Of a DNA stretch of 64,000 bases, positions 26,863 through 35,853 are shown in pieces (position 1 is the stretch's first letter; every line of letters starts with the position of its first letter). The stretch is from Geobacter sp. (GTDB lineage Bacteria > Desulfobacterota > Desulfuromonadia > Geobacterales > Geobacteraceae): NCBI GenBank assembly GCA_003314535.1, contig POSG01000006.1:62001-126000 (forward strand), in the 5' to 3' direction. The position numbers were made by a program, and so were the translations under genes. Below the pieces are notes generated by a model. That model was not told the origin of the DNA. It did not search any database and was given only the letters and a program-made list of their open reading frames with translations.

Positions 26863-28074
26863 CTACCTTTTCCCGGCCGGCGCCGCTGCGGTAGCCCCGG
26901 CTGCCTTCTGGTCTGCCGATTTGGATTCCATTTCCCCTTGCGGCACGAACGGTATGGGTTTGACCGGCATCCCCTCCTTGACCTTCTGGATGCCTTCTGC
27001 CACCACTTTCTCGCCCGGCTGCAGCCCCTTGCTCACCACCTGCAGGGGGCCGACGCGCTGACCCGTTTCCACCGGCCGGATGCTGACCCTGTTGTCGCGG
27101 CCGACCACGGCCACCAGGAGTTTCCCCTGCATTTCCGTGACCGCCCGCTGCGGGACCAGCAGCGCGTTGCGCTCGATCCCGACCCTGGCCCTGATTTTGG
27201 CGAACTGCCCCGGACGCAGCAGGTTGCCCGGGTTGGGGAACAGGGTGGCGACCTTGATGGTTCCGGTCTTGGGATCGATCTGCCGGTCGGCGAAGCTGAT
27301 TTTTCCCTTGTGGGGGAAGGTGCTGCCGTCGGCCAGGATCAGTTCCAGCTCGGTACTGTCGGTCCTCTTCGAACGATTCTCCGTGGATTTGAGGTACTGC
27401 TGCTCGCTTATGGGCACATAAACCCGGATGGGGTTCACGGTCGAGACCGTGGTCAGTTCACCTCCGTGGTTCGGCCCGACCAGGTCGCCGATCTGGGCCT
27501 TGGCGATGCCCGCCACACCGTCGATGAGCGAGGTGACCCTGGTGAACTCCAGGTCGAGCCGGGCTTTCTCCACCTCTGCCCTGGCCGCGATCACCGCCGC
27601 GTGGGTGGACTGTTCAGTGCCGGTTGCATCGTCCAGGTCCTTCTGGCTGACCGCATTCTGGGCAGCCAGGGGCTTGACGCGCTTGAGGTTGGCCTTGGCC
27701 GTGGCCCAGCGCGCTTCCTGCTGGGCCAGCTGTCCTCTGGCCTGGTCGAGGTTCGTCTGGAAAACCCGGGGATCGATCCGGAACAGCACCTGGCCTTTCC
27801 TGACCACGTCACCCTCCCGGTAGTTCTGGCTGATGAGGTAGCCGTCGACCTGGGGCCTGATATTGGCATTGACGGAACCGTCGGTGGAGGCGACCCACTC
27901 CATGTAGACCGGGACATCCTGCTGGACGACAGGCGCGACTTCCACCACCGGGGGCGGCGGGGCTGCGGCCTGCTTTCTTTTGCAGCCGGCAACGGAACAG
28001 AAGAGCAGGGTGAGCAAGATCGCCGTTACGAGACGGTGCAGCGAATTGAAATGTATCGTGTTGATATGATCCAT
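26863..28074 (-). CDS. RND efflux periplasmic adaptor lipoprotein (AcrA-like)
   Basis: 403 aa. Lipobox with Cys31 (VAGC) after a hydrophobic signal. The lipoyl/biotinyl hairpin parts (VDGYLISQNYREGDVVRKG and QIGDLVGPN) flank a long alpha-helical hairpin (about residues 100-185), and a beta barrel follows. GAGGAGG upstream of the ATG supports the start. It bridges the pump to the outer-membrane channel and is the first gene of the three-gene efflux unit. Confidence 0.94.
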   Translation of the reverse strand: MDHINTIHFNSLHRLVTAILLTLLFCSVAGCKRKQAAAPPPPVVEVAPVVQQDVPVYMEWVASTDGSVNANIRPQVDGYLISQNYREGDVVRKGQVLFRIDPRVFQTNLDQARGQLAQQEARWATAKANLKRVKPLAAQNAVSQKDLDDATGTEQSTHAAVIAARAEVEKARLDLEFTRVTSLIDGVAGIAKAQIGDLVGPNHGGELTTVSTVNPIRVYVPISEQQYLKSTENRSKRTDSTELELILADGSTFPHKGKISFADRQIDPKTGTIKVATLFPNPGNLLRPGQFAKIRARVGIERNALLVPQRAVTEMQGKLLVAVVGRDNRVSIRPVETGQRVGPLQVVSKGLQPGEKVVAEGIQKVKEGMPVKPIPFVPQGEMESKSADQKAAGATAAAPAGKR

Positions 28075-28193
28075 AACGATCCTCCTCAGGTGACGTCACT
28101 ATTCAGTTCTCATTGTTCCGGATAGAGCCGGATGCCTCCGGACGGACCTCCGTGGGCATGCTATCGAAACAGCGTGTCAGCCAAATTGTATGT

Positions 28194-28913
28194 TCATTTG
28201 CGTCCCGCAGTCCTGCGGCTGGCATGGGCACTGACCAGCCAGGCAACAATCACGGCCATATAGAACTGTCCGATTGCAGCCTCGAGGATCGAGAGAATCC
28301 TGGCAACCGGTAGCCGGGGTACGATGTCGCCGTACCCGAGCGTGGCTATGGTCACGAAGCTGAAATAGCCGAACTCGATATTGGCTGTGTTTCTGCCCGT
28401 GATTTCCGGGCCGCTCGGCACGCTGAAGCTGGCCGGTTCGATGACGGCCACTGCCTGGTAGATGGAAGAAAAAGCGAATGCAACCAGGAAATAGGCGACA
28501 ATGGCGCCGAAGATGGTGTCTACTGTGACTTCATGGCTTGTCAGAACGTAACGAAGAATCATTACGACACATACGACAATGAGCACGGTAGTGACAAGTT
28601 CCGATGCAACTTCCAACGTGTCTCCGGCGCGCGTGCCCGGGCTCCAGGCTGCCGACGCCTTCATCAGGGTCCCGGCAATCCACAGGAGCACCAGGGGCCA
28701 GCGCCTCCGCACGTCGAATCCGGCGAAGGAGAGGGTCACCAGCAGGATGTTGAGGAAAAATACCGACAGCAACGTTGTCAGCAGCGGTGTCCTCTGCAGG
28801 ACCGGCGCCAGGAGCATGACCAGGATGACGAAGAGGAAAAGCTGGACGAACCTGACCGGTTTCCACGGGAAGCTTCGGAACAGTCCTGTTCTCTTCTCGC
28901 CGTCGATATTCAT
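28194..28913 (-). CDS. K+-channel-like protein (two-pore-segment fold)
   Basis: 239 aa with about six hydrophobic helices. The last two bracket a pore loop with the selectivity signature TIATLGYGDIVP, as in Ion_trans_2 channels. There is no cytoplasmic RCK or cyclic-nucleotide domain, so gating is unexplained. AGAGGATGCC precedes the ATG. It is encoded between the RND adaptor and a small periplasmic protein on the same strand and could couple ion balance to envelope stress; the role is inferred. Confidence 0.85.
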   Translation of the reverse strand: MNIDGEKRTGLFRSFPWKPVRFVQLFLFVILVMLLAPVLQRTPLLTTLLSVFFLNILLVTLSFAGFDVRRRWPLVLLWIAGTLMKASAAWSPGTRAGDTLEVASELVTTVLIVVCVVMILRYVLTSHEVTVDTIFGAIVAYFLVAFAFSSIYQAVAVIEPASFSVPSGPEITGRNTANIEFGYFSFVTIATLGYGDIVPRLPVARILSILEAAIGQFYMAVIVAWLVSAHASRRTAGRK

Positions 28914-28984
28914 GGCATCCTCTTGCCGTGCGTTTGTTCAGAGATTTCCTTTCAAAAAGATACCACAGCATCCTGTCCTTCCGT

Positions 28985-29461
28985 CTATTTCACCAGCGGC
29001 ACGGCATCCGCCAGTTCGTAGCGCAGAGCGGCGCGGATCTTGTTCTCGATCTGCAGGTAGCGCGCAACCTTGATGGCGGGCAGGGCCTTGTAGAGCTTGG
29101 GCGCGAACATTTTCTTGATGGCCGCTTCCGCCTGATCGATGGAAATCAGTTCGGTGACCATTTTCCTGGCCTTGTCGTCCGTCATGGTATTTTTATTGTA
29201 TTCGGCGGCATAGGCCTGGATCAGATCCGCGACCCTGCCGTTGAGCTTGTCCAGTTCCGCCTGGTATTCGTCATAGACCGGCCAGAATTTCTGGGCTTCT
29301 GCCTCGGTCAGCTCCATGTTGGCTGCCACCAGCAGTTTCTTGTCTGCCCTGATCTTTTCCAGCAGGATCTGCATGTCGCTTTGAGTGGGCTCCTGCGCGG
29401 CGAATGCGGGCAGTGAAATTGACAAGGCCGAAATGAGGAGGAGAATGATGATCTTTTTCAT
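28985..29461 (-). CDS. Small periplasmic helical protein (Spy/CpxP-like by character)
   Basis: 158 aa with a signal peptide ending PAFAA. The mature part is all helical and charged, with LTEAEAQKFWPVYDEYQAEL, a pattern seen in LTxxQ-type and similar periplasmic stress proteins. I do not claim membership of a named family. It lies 3 bp from the DUF2950 gene end and has AAAGGA upstream. A chaperone-like or metal-sensing role in the envelope is possible. Confidence 0.65.
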   Translation of the reverse strand: MKKIIILLLISALSISLPAFAAQEPTQSDMQILLEKIRADKKLLVAANMELTEAEAQKFWPVYDEYQAELDKLNGRVADLIQAYAAEYNKNTMTDDKARKMVTELISIDQAEAAIKKMFAPKLYKALPAIKVARYLQIENKIRAALRYELADAVPLVK

Positions 29462-29464
29462 GGT

Positions 29465-30472
29465 TCAGAATCCTTTCGTGTCTGGAGATTGCCGTTTTGA
29501 TTCCGGCGATTCGACTCTTATCCATTCTGTGCCCGGATCGAAGGCCCTGATTGCGGAGGCTTCTTCGGCGGTGTTGCGGCCCAGGTCCTTCTGGTACACG
29601 ACGCCGTCATGATTGACGATGAAGGTCATGACGCCGGAAGCTCCATACTGCGCGGGATAGGCGATCAACGCTACGCCGCCGATCAGGTGCCCGTTCACCA
29701 TGTAATCATATGCTCCGCCGTTTGCATGCTCACCCTGGGCGGTCAGTATGCGGTAGAAGTAGCCGTGATAAGGAGAGGGGCCCTCGCCGCTTTTCTTCTT
29801 CGAATAGCCCTCGGACTTGGCCTTGGCGAACTGCTCTCCCATCGGGCTCGGCTCCTCGCCTTCGGCTGTCGGCCAGTAGAGCCCGTTCTTCTTGCCCGGA
29901 TCGCTCCAGAACCTGTCGGCATACTCGAGCAGGCCGTTGCCGTCATGATCGTTCATGGCGTATTCCTGCTCAGCATCGATGAATGCAAGGCAGGTCTGGA
30001 TGGTGTCCAGCTCGTTGGCGCCGATGCGGCGGTTGATGATCTCCTGCATGCCGGCCTTGGTGTCGAAGCGCCACCGCTTGTCCTTCATGACGATCGGGAT
30101 GGGGAATGGCCACTCGTTCTTGCCTATGACCAGCACGGCCTTTCTCTTCCCTTCCCGGTCCAGCCGCTGCATCTCGTCGTACGCCGAAAGAAAAAGTTTC
30201 CGGATGCGGCGGTCGTTGACCGGGTCTCCCGAAGAAACCAGCTGCTCGCTGCCGGGCCCGAAAATGGCTTTCAGTGATGCCGTGTCAGCCTTTCTCAAGG
30301 AATCCGTCAGGGCACTGACCGCCTTTTCGGGGGAAGCGAAGGTCTTCTGCCTGGCCGCGGCAGCGGATGCGGGCAGGGACAGGAAAACCGCAATGAGTAT
30401 GAGCGCCGCCATGGTGATCATCTGCAGCCAGGCGGGAGAGCCGAATTGTTTCCGTAACAAAGAGAGTTTCAT
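29465..30472 (-). CDS. DUF2950 family secreted protein
   Basis: 335 aa with a signal peptide (LILIAVFLSLPASAAAARQ). The mature protein matches the DUF2950 pattern: FASPEKAVSALTDSLRKADT, a central ANELDTIQTCLAFIDAEQEYA, and C-terminal YGASGVMTFIVNHDGVVYQKDLG. The ATG at 30472 has AGGAGG five bases upstream, so an in-frame start 16 codons earlier is less likely. DUF2950 and DUF3300 genes are commonly neighbours, as here. Function unknown; presumed periplasmic or outer-membrane. Confidence 0.85.
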   Translation of the reverse strand: MKLSLLRKQFGSPAWLQMITMAALILIAVFLSLPASAAAARQKTFASPEKAVSALTDSLRKADTASLKAIFGPGSEQLVSSGDPVNDRRIRKLFLSAYDEMQRLDREGKRKAVLVIGKNEWPFPIPIVMKDKRWRFDTKAGMQEIINRRIGANELDTIQTCLAFIDAEQEYAMNDHDGNGLLEYADRFWSDPGKKNGLYWPTAEGEEPSPMGEQFAKAKSEGYSKKKSGEGPSPYHGYFYRILTAQGEHANGGAYDYMVNGHLIGGVALIAYPAQYGASGVMTFIVNHDGVVYQKDLGRNTAEEASAIRAFDPGTEWIRVESPESKRQSPDTKGF

Positions 30473-30531
30473 AGTGCCTCCTAAAAGGGTCTCAAGTGCA
30501 TGCAGTGACAAGCCGGACATGACGCATCCCG

Positions 30532-31758
30532 TTACCTGCGACGTCCACCGCCTCCGCCACGGGATCCACCTCCGAACCCTCCGCCGCCGCCACGGGACAT
30601 GCTTTGGCGGCTTTCGCTGCCGCGGCTGCTGAAATCCTTGGCGGAAGAGCCCCTGTCCATTCCCGAGAAGGCGTTCGACCTGCCGCTGTCACGCTGGGAG
30701 ACGCCCGCTCCCCGGTCCTTGCTGCCGGTCCCCTTGCTTCTGTCCGCCTGGCTCGTGCCGGCGCGCCGGTCAGCCCCGGGGCTTTTGCCCGTCTGGCTCG
30801 CTCCGCCCCGTCCCAGGTCACGCTGCACGGCGTCGCTCCGTCCGCGGTAATTCTGCCGGGACTGCACGGCGCCGGGAGAAGCTCCCTTGTTGTACTTGGA
30901 CGCAGTGGCCCGGTCCCGGTAGGCCACGCCGCCCCGGTGGGCGGAATCGTGCTGCCAGTTGCCTTTGCCGCCCTGGTATTGGTTCGCGTATTTTCCGCGG
31001 TTGATGTTGTTGTTGATGTTGATGTTCTGGTTGACGTTGTAGTTGATGGTGCCTCCGCCATGCCAGTCGCAGTGCCCCCAGGCGTAGCCCCAGGCCGCCC
31101 CGACCGCAACGCCGGCGGCAAAGGAAAAGGCCGCCGCCCCTGCAACGTAACTCGGCGGGTAGTAGTAGGCAGGAGGGTAAGTCGGGTAGGCCCAGGTCCC
31201 GTAAACCACCGTCGGATTGTAGGTCGGGACGTAAATGACCTGCGGGTCGGCCTGCTGGATGATGATGGTCTCCTTCTCCACTATTACCTTCTGTTCCTTG
31301 GTGGTACTGAGGTTGCCCGATGCCTTCGCCTTGGCGCGCAGGTTCTGAACCGCCTTCATGACATCCTGCTGCTGCGCCAGGAACGCGTCACCCAGTTTCT
31401 GCGTCCAGTCGAGCTTCTCGCTCATCATGGTCAGCACCTGGGGGAAGTTGACCAGGGACTTCACGCTCGGGTCCCAGGGCTGCTTCTCCAGCGCGGCGGT
31501 CAAAGCACTCCCCTTCAGGCCCTTGTTCTGCTGCGCCCAGCGGTCCGCCTGGACTATTTCCAGGGGATAGGTCGAAGCGATCAGGACCTGGGACAGCACA
31601 TCATCGGGATAGAGTGCAACGGGAGCCAGAATCTGCTCGACTTCCGGCTGGCTCAAAGGCTTTGCCTGCGGTTCCTGGGCGAACGGCACGGCGGGCAGGG
31701 CGAGCAGCAGGGCCAGGGTAACGGCCAGCATTTTCTTGATCTGTCGCATTCCTTTCAT
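30532..31758 (-). CDS. DUF3300 family secreted protein with Ser/Gly/Arg-rich tail
   Basis: 408 aa. A signal peptide (ending AVPFAQEP) is followed by the DUF3300 domain (LAPVALYPDDVLSQVLIAST, WDPSVKSLVNFPQVL, TYNPTVVYGTW). A hydrophobic or aromatic bridge (YPTYPPAYYYPPSYVAG) leads to a long low-complexity tail rich in Gly, Arg, Ser and Asn ending in GGGGRRR. AAAGGAG before ATG 31758 fixes the start; the same frame stays open upstream but has no support. It is between SYLF1 and DUF2950 and is likely co-transcribed with both. The basic tail suggests surface or nucleic-acid/LPS binding, which is speculation. Confidence 0.85.
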   Translation of the reverse strand: MKGMRQIKKMLAVTLALLLALPAVPFAQEPQAKPLSQPEVEQILAPVALYPDDVLSQVLIASTYPLEIVQADRWAQQNKGLKGSALTAALEKQPWDPSVKSLVNFPQVLTMMSEKLDWTQKLGDAFLAQQQDVMKAVQNLRAKAKASGNLSTTKEQKVIVEKETIIIQQADPQVIYVPTYNPTVVYGTWAYPTYPPAYYYPPSYVAGAAAFSFAAGVAVGAAWGYAWGHCDWHGGGTINYNVNQNININNNINRGKYANQYQGGKGNWQHDSAHRGGVAYRDRATASKYNKGASPGAVQSRQNYRGRSDAVQRDLGRGGASQTGKSPGADRRAGTSQADRSKGTGSKDRGAGVSQRDSGRSNAFSGMDRGSSAKDFSSRGSESRQSMSRGGGGGFGGGSRGGGGGRRR

Positions 31759-31834
31759 TGTTGCTCCTTTCCGGTGTGGGCCGGGAAACTTGGTTTTCAT
31801 CAAGCCCTGATAGTTTGCCAGGCTCTGGAAGATG

Positions 31835-32398
31835 CTAATCAGGATATATCCTGGTGATTTTCGTTCCCTGCAGCCCGAGGCCGGCCATGAGGCCCTTCTG
31901 GCTGAAGAAGAATGCATAGATCTCCTTCCGGGCTGTCGTGGTCGTGAGCGCCCTGGCGACGCCCGCATCCACGACGACGATGCTGGGGCCGACGCCGATC
32001 TCCCATCCGCCGCTTCTGTCAAGATAGTTGACGGCCGAGTCGGACATGAAAATGAGGGCGTAGCCGAATTTCTGGATGCCCGCCTGCAGCCCGTAGGAGG
32101 CGGAAGCGGTGTTGTAGTACGCGGTGCTCACGCCTGCTCTGCGCAGAGCGCCGTTGCCTCCCTGGACTCCCACGATGAATCCCAGCTTGACGATGCTCGG
32201 GAAAACCAGGATGGCCTTGGCTTCCTGGGCCAGCATCCTCGCCACGGGAGAGCTCTCGAAGAGCTGCTGCATGGCGGCGTCGACCTCGCTGTCGATCTCC
32301 GCTTTGCTGGCGGCTTTCGCATTGCCCGGGCCTATGGCCGCAAAGGCGAAGATCCCGGCGATGATGGTAGCTGCCAACGATCTGGTCAAAAATGTCAT
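31835..32398 (-). CDS. SYLF-domain (YSC84-like) secreted lipid-binding protein, copy 1
   Basis: 187 aa with a signal peptide (ending AAIGPGNAKA) and a complete SYLF domain: AKAILVFPSIVKLGFIVGVQGG, SASYGLQAGIQKFGYALIFM, VGPSIVVVDAGVARALTTTTA, and AFFFSQKGLMAGLGLQGTKI. SYLF domains bind phosphoinositides in eukaryotes; bacterial members are envelope proteins of unknown role. The start at 32398 is set by GGAGAG upstream. A paralogue of the same length lies at 44635-45198. It is the first gene of the minus-strand run down to the antiporter, with a -24-like element and tandem activator sites upstream. Confidence 0.88.
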   Translation of the reverse strand: MTFLTRSLAATIIAGIFAFAAIGPGNAKAASKAEIDSEVDAAMQQLFESSPVARMLAQEAKAILVFPSIVKLGFIVGVQGGNGALRRAGVSTAYYNTASASYGLQAGIQKFGYALIFMSDSAVNYLDRSGGWEIGVGPSIVVVDAGVARALTTTTARKEIYAFFFSQKGLMAGLGLQGTKITRIYPD

Positions 32399-32465
32399 GG
32401 CTTGCTCTCCTTCCGAAAAAATATGTGGATGGGCCTTCGTCATGTTTTCTTTTTTATATTTGCTA

Positions 32466-32482
32466 TCCCATATTTGTGCCAA
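32466..32482 (-). promoter_or_regulatory. -24-type (sigma-54-like) promoter element of SYLF1 operon
   Basis: The minus strand reads TTGGCACAAATATGGGA. The -24 block TTGGCAC is perfect, but the -12 position reads GG instead of GC. The predicted start lies about 58 nt before the SYLF1 ATG, the same distance as in the paralogue. It is one of four such elements that accompany a tandem palindrome. Confidence 0.6.
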
Positions 32483-32578
32483 AAAACAGCCCCTGCGCAT
32501 TATTGTCCTAAGGGTCGGAAATGATTGGTTAGTGCAGCTGAGCCTGCAGGGTGGACAGGTGGCGTCGGGGAAAGGGAA

Positions 32579-32613
32579 AGACGATATATCGCACAGAAGG
32601 CGATATATCGTCT
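32579..32613. promoter_or_regulatory. Tandem palindromic activator site 1 (UAS)
   Basis: AGACGATATATC and GATATATCGTCT are exact inverted copies separated by 11 bases. Each half contains the palindrome CGATATATCG, the two centres being 19 bp apart. The near edge is 99 bp from the -24 element of SYLF1. It lies between SYLF1 and the divergent GAF/AAA+ regulator gene, so it may also control the regulator. Confidence 0.8.
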
Positions 32614-32853
32614 CCTCTATGGGCCGTGCCTGAAAAACAGGGCATGCGACAGGGAAAAATGGGGTCAAGTCGTCAAATGCTCGGACAGCGGAACTTGTCC
32701 TGGGAAATCACGAGTGGCCCGGACGAAATGTCGCCTTGCAATGCGGGTCCGTATTGATAAAATTATCGAATAATGAAATGAATCAGCTGCCCGACGGTGC
32801 GTGAAACGAGTAATCTTCGATGTACTCGCAAAAAATGGAAAAATCATTGTTTC

Positions 32854-32933
32854 CGTCATTCCCGCGCAAGCGGGAATCCTAGGATTCCAAGCTATTACAA
32901 AACCACTGGATACCTGCTTGCGGGGATATGACG
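32854..32933. repeat. dRS3-like palindromic repeat element
   Basis: ATTCCCGCGCAAGCGGGAAT (32858-32877) fits the neisserial dRS3 pattern ATTCCC-N8-GGGAAT. The whole unit starts CGTCAT and ends ATGACG, with a degenerate second arm (ACCTGCTTGCGGGGAT). This kind of 'CGTCATTCCCGCG' repeat is widespread in bacterial genomes. It sits 40 bp before the sigma-54 regulator gene. The remaining bases of 32399-32974 hold the two control elements listed separately and no gene. Confidence 0.7.
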
Positions 32934-32974
32934 ATTTTTTGCGAAAGCATCTTTAACCTGTACAGGGTGATTCA

Positions 32975-35722
32975 ATGAAACGTTCCGCAGAGGGACAACA
33001 CCGTAGTTCCGTCACATCGGCAATCATGACGCAGGAGAAGGGCTGCCCGCGTAAAACCGCACCATCGAACGCTTCCCTGATTTCCAGGCTGGCTGGTCTT
33101 CAACAAATCACCAGCGAACTGATCGCCTCCTTCATGACCACGTCGGTGGATCAGCTCGATTCGGAAATACGGATCAGCCTGCGAAAAATCGTCCGTTTTC
33201 TCTCCCTTGAACGCGCTTATATCGTTCAATCTTCCGAGCGTCTGATGCGGATGGTGTGCACCCACCTCTACGAGACCTCTGACGTCAATAAGGCTGTGAA
33301 TAGAAATGAGATCACCGTTCCTCCCTGGGGCGTGGAGAAGTTGAAGCGCGGAGAGTGCGTCATTTTTTCCCACGTTGCGGACCTGCCTGAAGCGGCAAAC
33401 GAGGCCGGGAAGTATTTCAGAAGCGTGGGCACGCAGTCGCATCTTTCGCTCCCCCTGGAAATTGACGGAATCGTGATCGGCTGTCTTTCCCTGGAGAGCA
33501 CCCGCGCGGAACTTTCCTGGCCGGAGGGGATTGTAAGGGTACTCAAGCCGATTGCGGACGTATTTGCGCTGTCGCTGGAGTGCAAGAGAATAAAGCTTGA
33601 AGTCCGGGAAAGAGTCCGTTTCGAGACCCTGATATCCGACATCTCCGCGCGTTTCGTTGCGGCGGAGCCCGCGGATGTGGACAGGGAGATCATTTCGGCC
33701 CTGGCGTGTATAGGCGAGTACTTCGCGTGCGATCGCTGCGGAATAATGTCCGTACGACCGGATCTGGTCGAGCTGAAGGTTATCCACTACTGGTTTTGCG
33801 AAGGTGTGAATGCGCTTGAAACGGGAGATCTGAACCTGGCTCCCCTGTTTCCCTGGGCTTATGAAATGCTGGTGACGCGGGGACAGGCGATTTGGGTATC
33901 GAGGCTGGAGGACTTGCCTCCCGAGGCGGAGAAGGATCGGCAGTCGTGGGTGGAGCAGGGCGTCAGGTCTTTTCTCAATATCCCCCTGTTTTCCGGCGCC
34001 GTGGTCACGAAGATGTTCGTGATTCAGAACATGCATGAAGAGAAATTTTGGGAAGGGTACATTCAGCGGTTGCGTCTCATCGGTGAGATTTTTAACAACG
34101 CATTGGAGCAGAAAAAGGCCTGTTCCGAAAACAGGGAAAAACAAAAGGAGATCACCGAAAGGGCATGTTTCGAGAATTTGCTGGCGGATATTTCGGCCCG
34201 CTTTGTCAATCTTGAACCGGACGATCTGGATGCCCAGATCGAACACTCTTTGGAGATGATAGGGAAATTTTTCCTTGGCGACCGCTGCGGCCTCCTCGAG
34301 GCGCATACCGACGAGCTCTATGCCAGGGTAACCAACGCCTGGTATGACGAAGGTTTCGAGCGGATCCCTGGTGATCTCAATATCGCTCCTCTCTTTCCCT
34401 GGGGCTACGAGGAGCTCGTGAAGCAAGGCCGGATCCTAAAAGTCACCAATATCAGGGATCTTCCCCGCGAAGCGATGAAGGACGTCGAAACGCATCAGGC
34501 TATGGGTGTCCAATCATTCATTAACATTCCTCTGCACACGGCGAATGGCAGATGCAGCATCTTTGTCATAAACAATATCCGGATTGAGCGGCCGTGGCCG
34601 GATGAATACGTACAGCGACTGCGTCTCATCGGTGAAGTTTTCATTAACGCATTGGCGCGCAAAAGTGCCGATGCGGAGTTGCGGAGGTCCTTGGTAACGG
34701 TCCGGGAGCTGAAGGACAAGCTGCAGGACGAAGCCGATTTTCTAAGGTCCGAGATCAGGGCCTGCCACAACAGGGAAGAGATAATCGGCCAGAGTGAAGC
34801 GCTTTCCAGGGTCTTGATACAAGTGGAACAGGTTGCTCCCACCGATTCCACAGTCCTTATTTGCGGGGAAACCGGAACCGGCAAGGAACTCATCGCCAGG
34901 GCAATCCACGACATGAGCCTCCACCGGGACAAGACCATGGTGAAAATAAACTGTGCCTCCCTGCCGGCGACCCTGGTGGAAAGCGAGCTGTTCGGCCGGG
35001 AGAGGGGGGCCTATACCGGCGCATTGACACGGCAGATCGGCCGGTTCGAGATGGCGGACGGTTCGACGATTTTCCTGGACGAGATCGCCGAACTTCCCCT
35101 GGAACTGCAGGCGAAGCTGTTGCGGGTCCTCCAGGAAGGCGCCTTCGAAAGGCTCGGGAGCCCCAAGACCATCCAGGTCCATGCGCGGGTCATCGCCGCA
35201 ACGAACCGCAATCTCATGGAAGCTGTCAAAACGGGGAAATTCAGGCAGGATCTCTTCTATCGCCTGAACGTCTTCCCCATCACCGTGCCACCGCTCCGCG
35301 AAAGGGTCGAGGACATACCCATGCTGGTGTGGGCATTTGTCAACGAATTCTGCGACAAGATGGGCAAGCAGATCCTGAGGATCGAAAAGCGCGACATGGA
35401 GGCGCTGCAGCGGTATGCATGGCCGGGCAACGTGCGTGAATTGCGGAATATCATCGAGCACGCCGTCATCATCAGCTCCGGCCCGACCCTTGAGACAAAA
35501 CTCCCGCAGGATGCCGAAAGGGGAATTTCCTGGGCAAAGACTCTCCAGGAAGTCGAGTACGGTCATATCATGAACGTTCTCCGCCATACGAGCGGCCGCA
35601 TCAAGGGTGACGCCGGAGCAGCGCGCATTCTCGGGATGATCCCATCCACCCTCACCTCCAGGATAAAGAAACTGGGCATCAAGCTCAGCAACGAGAAGGA
35701 AAAGGGCGAAATATCATCCTGA
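32975..35722 (+). CDS. Triple-GAF sigma-54-dependent transcriptional activator (FhlA-like)
   Basis: 915 aa. Three related GAF-type sensory modules span roughly 40-205, 215-380 and 390-560; the last two share the phrases FPW(A/G)YE and YIQRLRLIGE / YVQRLRLIGE. A coiled coil (LRRSLVTVRELKDKLQDEAD) leads to the AAA+ domain: Walker A GETGTGKE (631-638), the sigma-54 contact loop GAYTGA (678-683, Tyr for the usual Phe), and Walker B STIFLDEIAELP. The C-terminus is a Fis-type HTH (GAARILGMIPSTLTSRIKKL). AGGGTGA precedes the ATG. No receiver domain, so ligands of the GAF domains are the likely signal. It is the best candidate to bind the four tandem palindromes in this window. Confidence 0.93.
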   Translation: MKRSAEGQHRSSVTSAIMTQEKGCPRKTAPSNASLISRLAGLQQITSELIASFMTTSVDQLDSEIRISLRKIVRFLSLERAYIVQSSERLMRMVCTHLYETSDVNKAVNRNEITVPPWGVEKLKRGECVIFSHVADLPEAANEAGKYFRSVGTQSHLSLPLEIDGIVIGCLSLESTRAELSWPEGIVRVLKPIADVFALSLECKRIKLEVRERVRFETLISDISARFVAAEPADVDREIISALACIGEYFACDRCGIMSVRPDLVELKVIHYWFCEGVNALETGDLNLAPLFPWAYEMLVTRGQAIWVSRLEDLPPEAEKDRQSWVEQGVRSFLNIPLFSGAVVTKMFVIQNMHEEKFWEGYIQRLRLIGEIFNNALEQKKACSENREKQKEITERACFENLLADISARFVNLEPDDLDAQIEHSLEMIGKFFLGDRCGLLEAHTDELYARVTNAWYDEGFERIPGDLNIAPLFPWGYEELVKQGRILKVTNIRDLPREAMKDVETHQAMGVQSFINIPLHTANGRCSIFVINNIRIERPWPDEYVQRLRLIGEVFINALARKSADAELRRSLVTVRELKDKLQDEADFLRSEIRACHNREEIIGQSEALSRVLIQVEQVAPTDSTVLICGETGTGKELIARAIHDMSLHRDKTMVKINCASLPATLVESELFGRERGAYTGALTRQIGRFEMADGSTIFLDEIAELPLELQAKLLRVLQEGAFERLGSPKTIQVHARVIAATNRNLMEAVKTGKFRQDLFYRLNVFPITVPPLRERVEDIPMLVWAFVNEFCDKMGKQILRIEKRDMEALQRYAWPGNVRELRNIIEHAVIISSGPTLETKLPQDAERGISWAKTLQEVEYGHIMNVLRHTSGRIKGDAGAARILGMIPSTLTSRIKKLGIKLSNEKEKGEISS

Positions 35723-35738
35723 AGCCGGTATTTCGTCC
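35704..35738. promoter_or_regulatory. Tandem palindromic activator site 2, overlapping the regulator stop codon
   Basis: GGGCGAAATATC (35704-35715) and GGTATTTCGTCC (35727-35738) are separated by exactly 11 bases; core centres are 19 bp apart. The left half lies inside the last codons of the regulator gene. The near edge is 88 bp from the -24-like element at 35824. Confidence 0.75.
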
Positions 35739-35823
35739 GCCACATCTCCGGCCTCCTCTTCCCACGTTCTTCAAACCATAGTGATTACAATAGCCTGCAC
35801 TGAGACATGCCTGCGTTTTTCGC

Positions 35824-35840
35824 TTGGCATGAATCTCGGA
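35824..35840 (+). promoter_or_regulatory. -24-type (sigma-54-like) element before the monooxygenase gene
   Basis: TTGGCATGAATCTCGGA is base-for-base identical to the element before SYLF2. GG at -24 is present; the -12 GC reads GG. A start about 24 bp downstream falls near 35850, only a few bases before the ATG pair at 35854/35857, so the message would be almost leaderless. Confidence 0.55.
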
Positions 35841-35853
35841 TATGGATCTGCAT

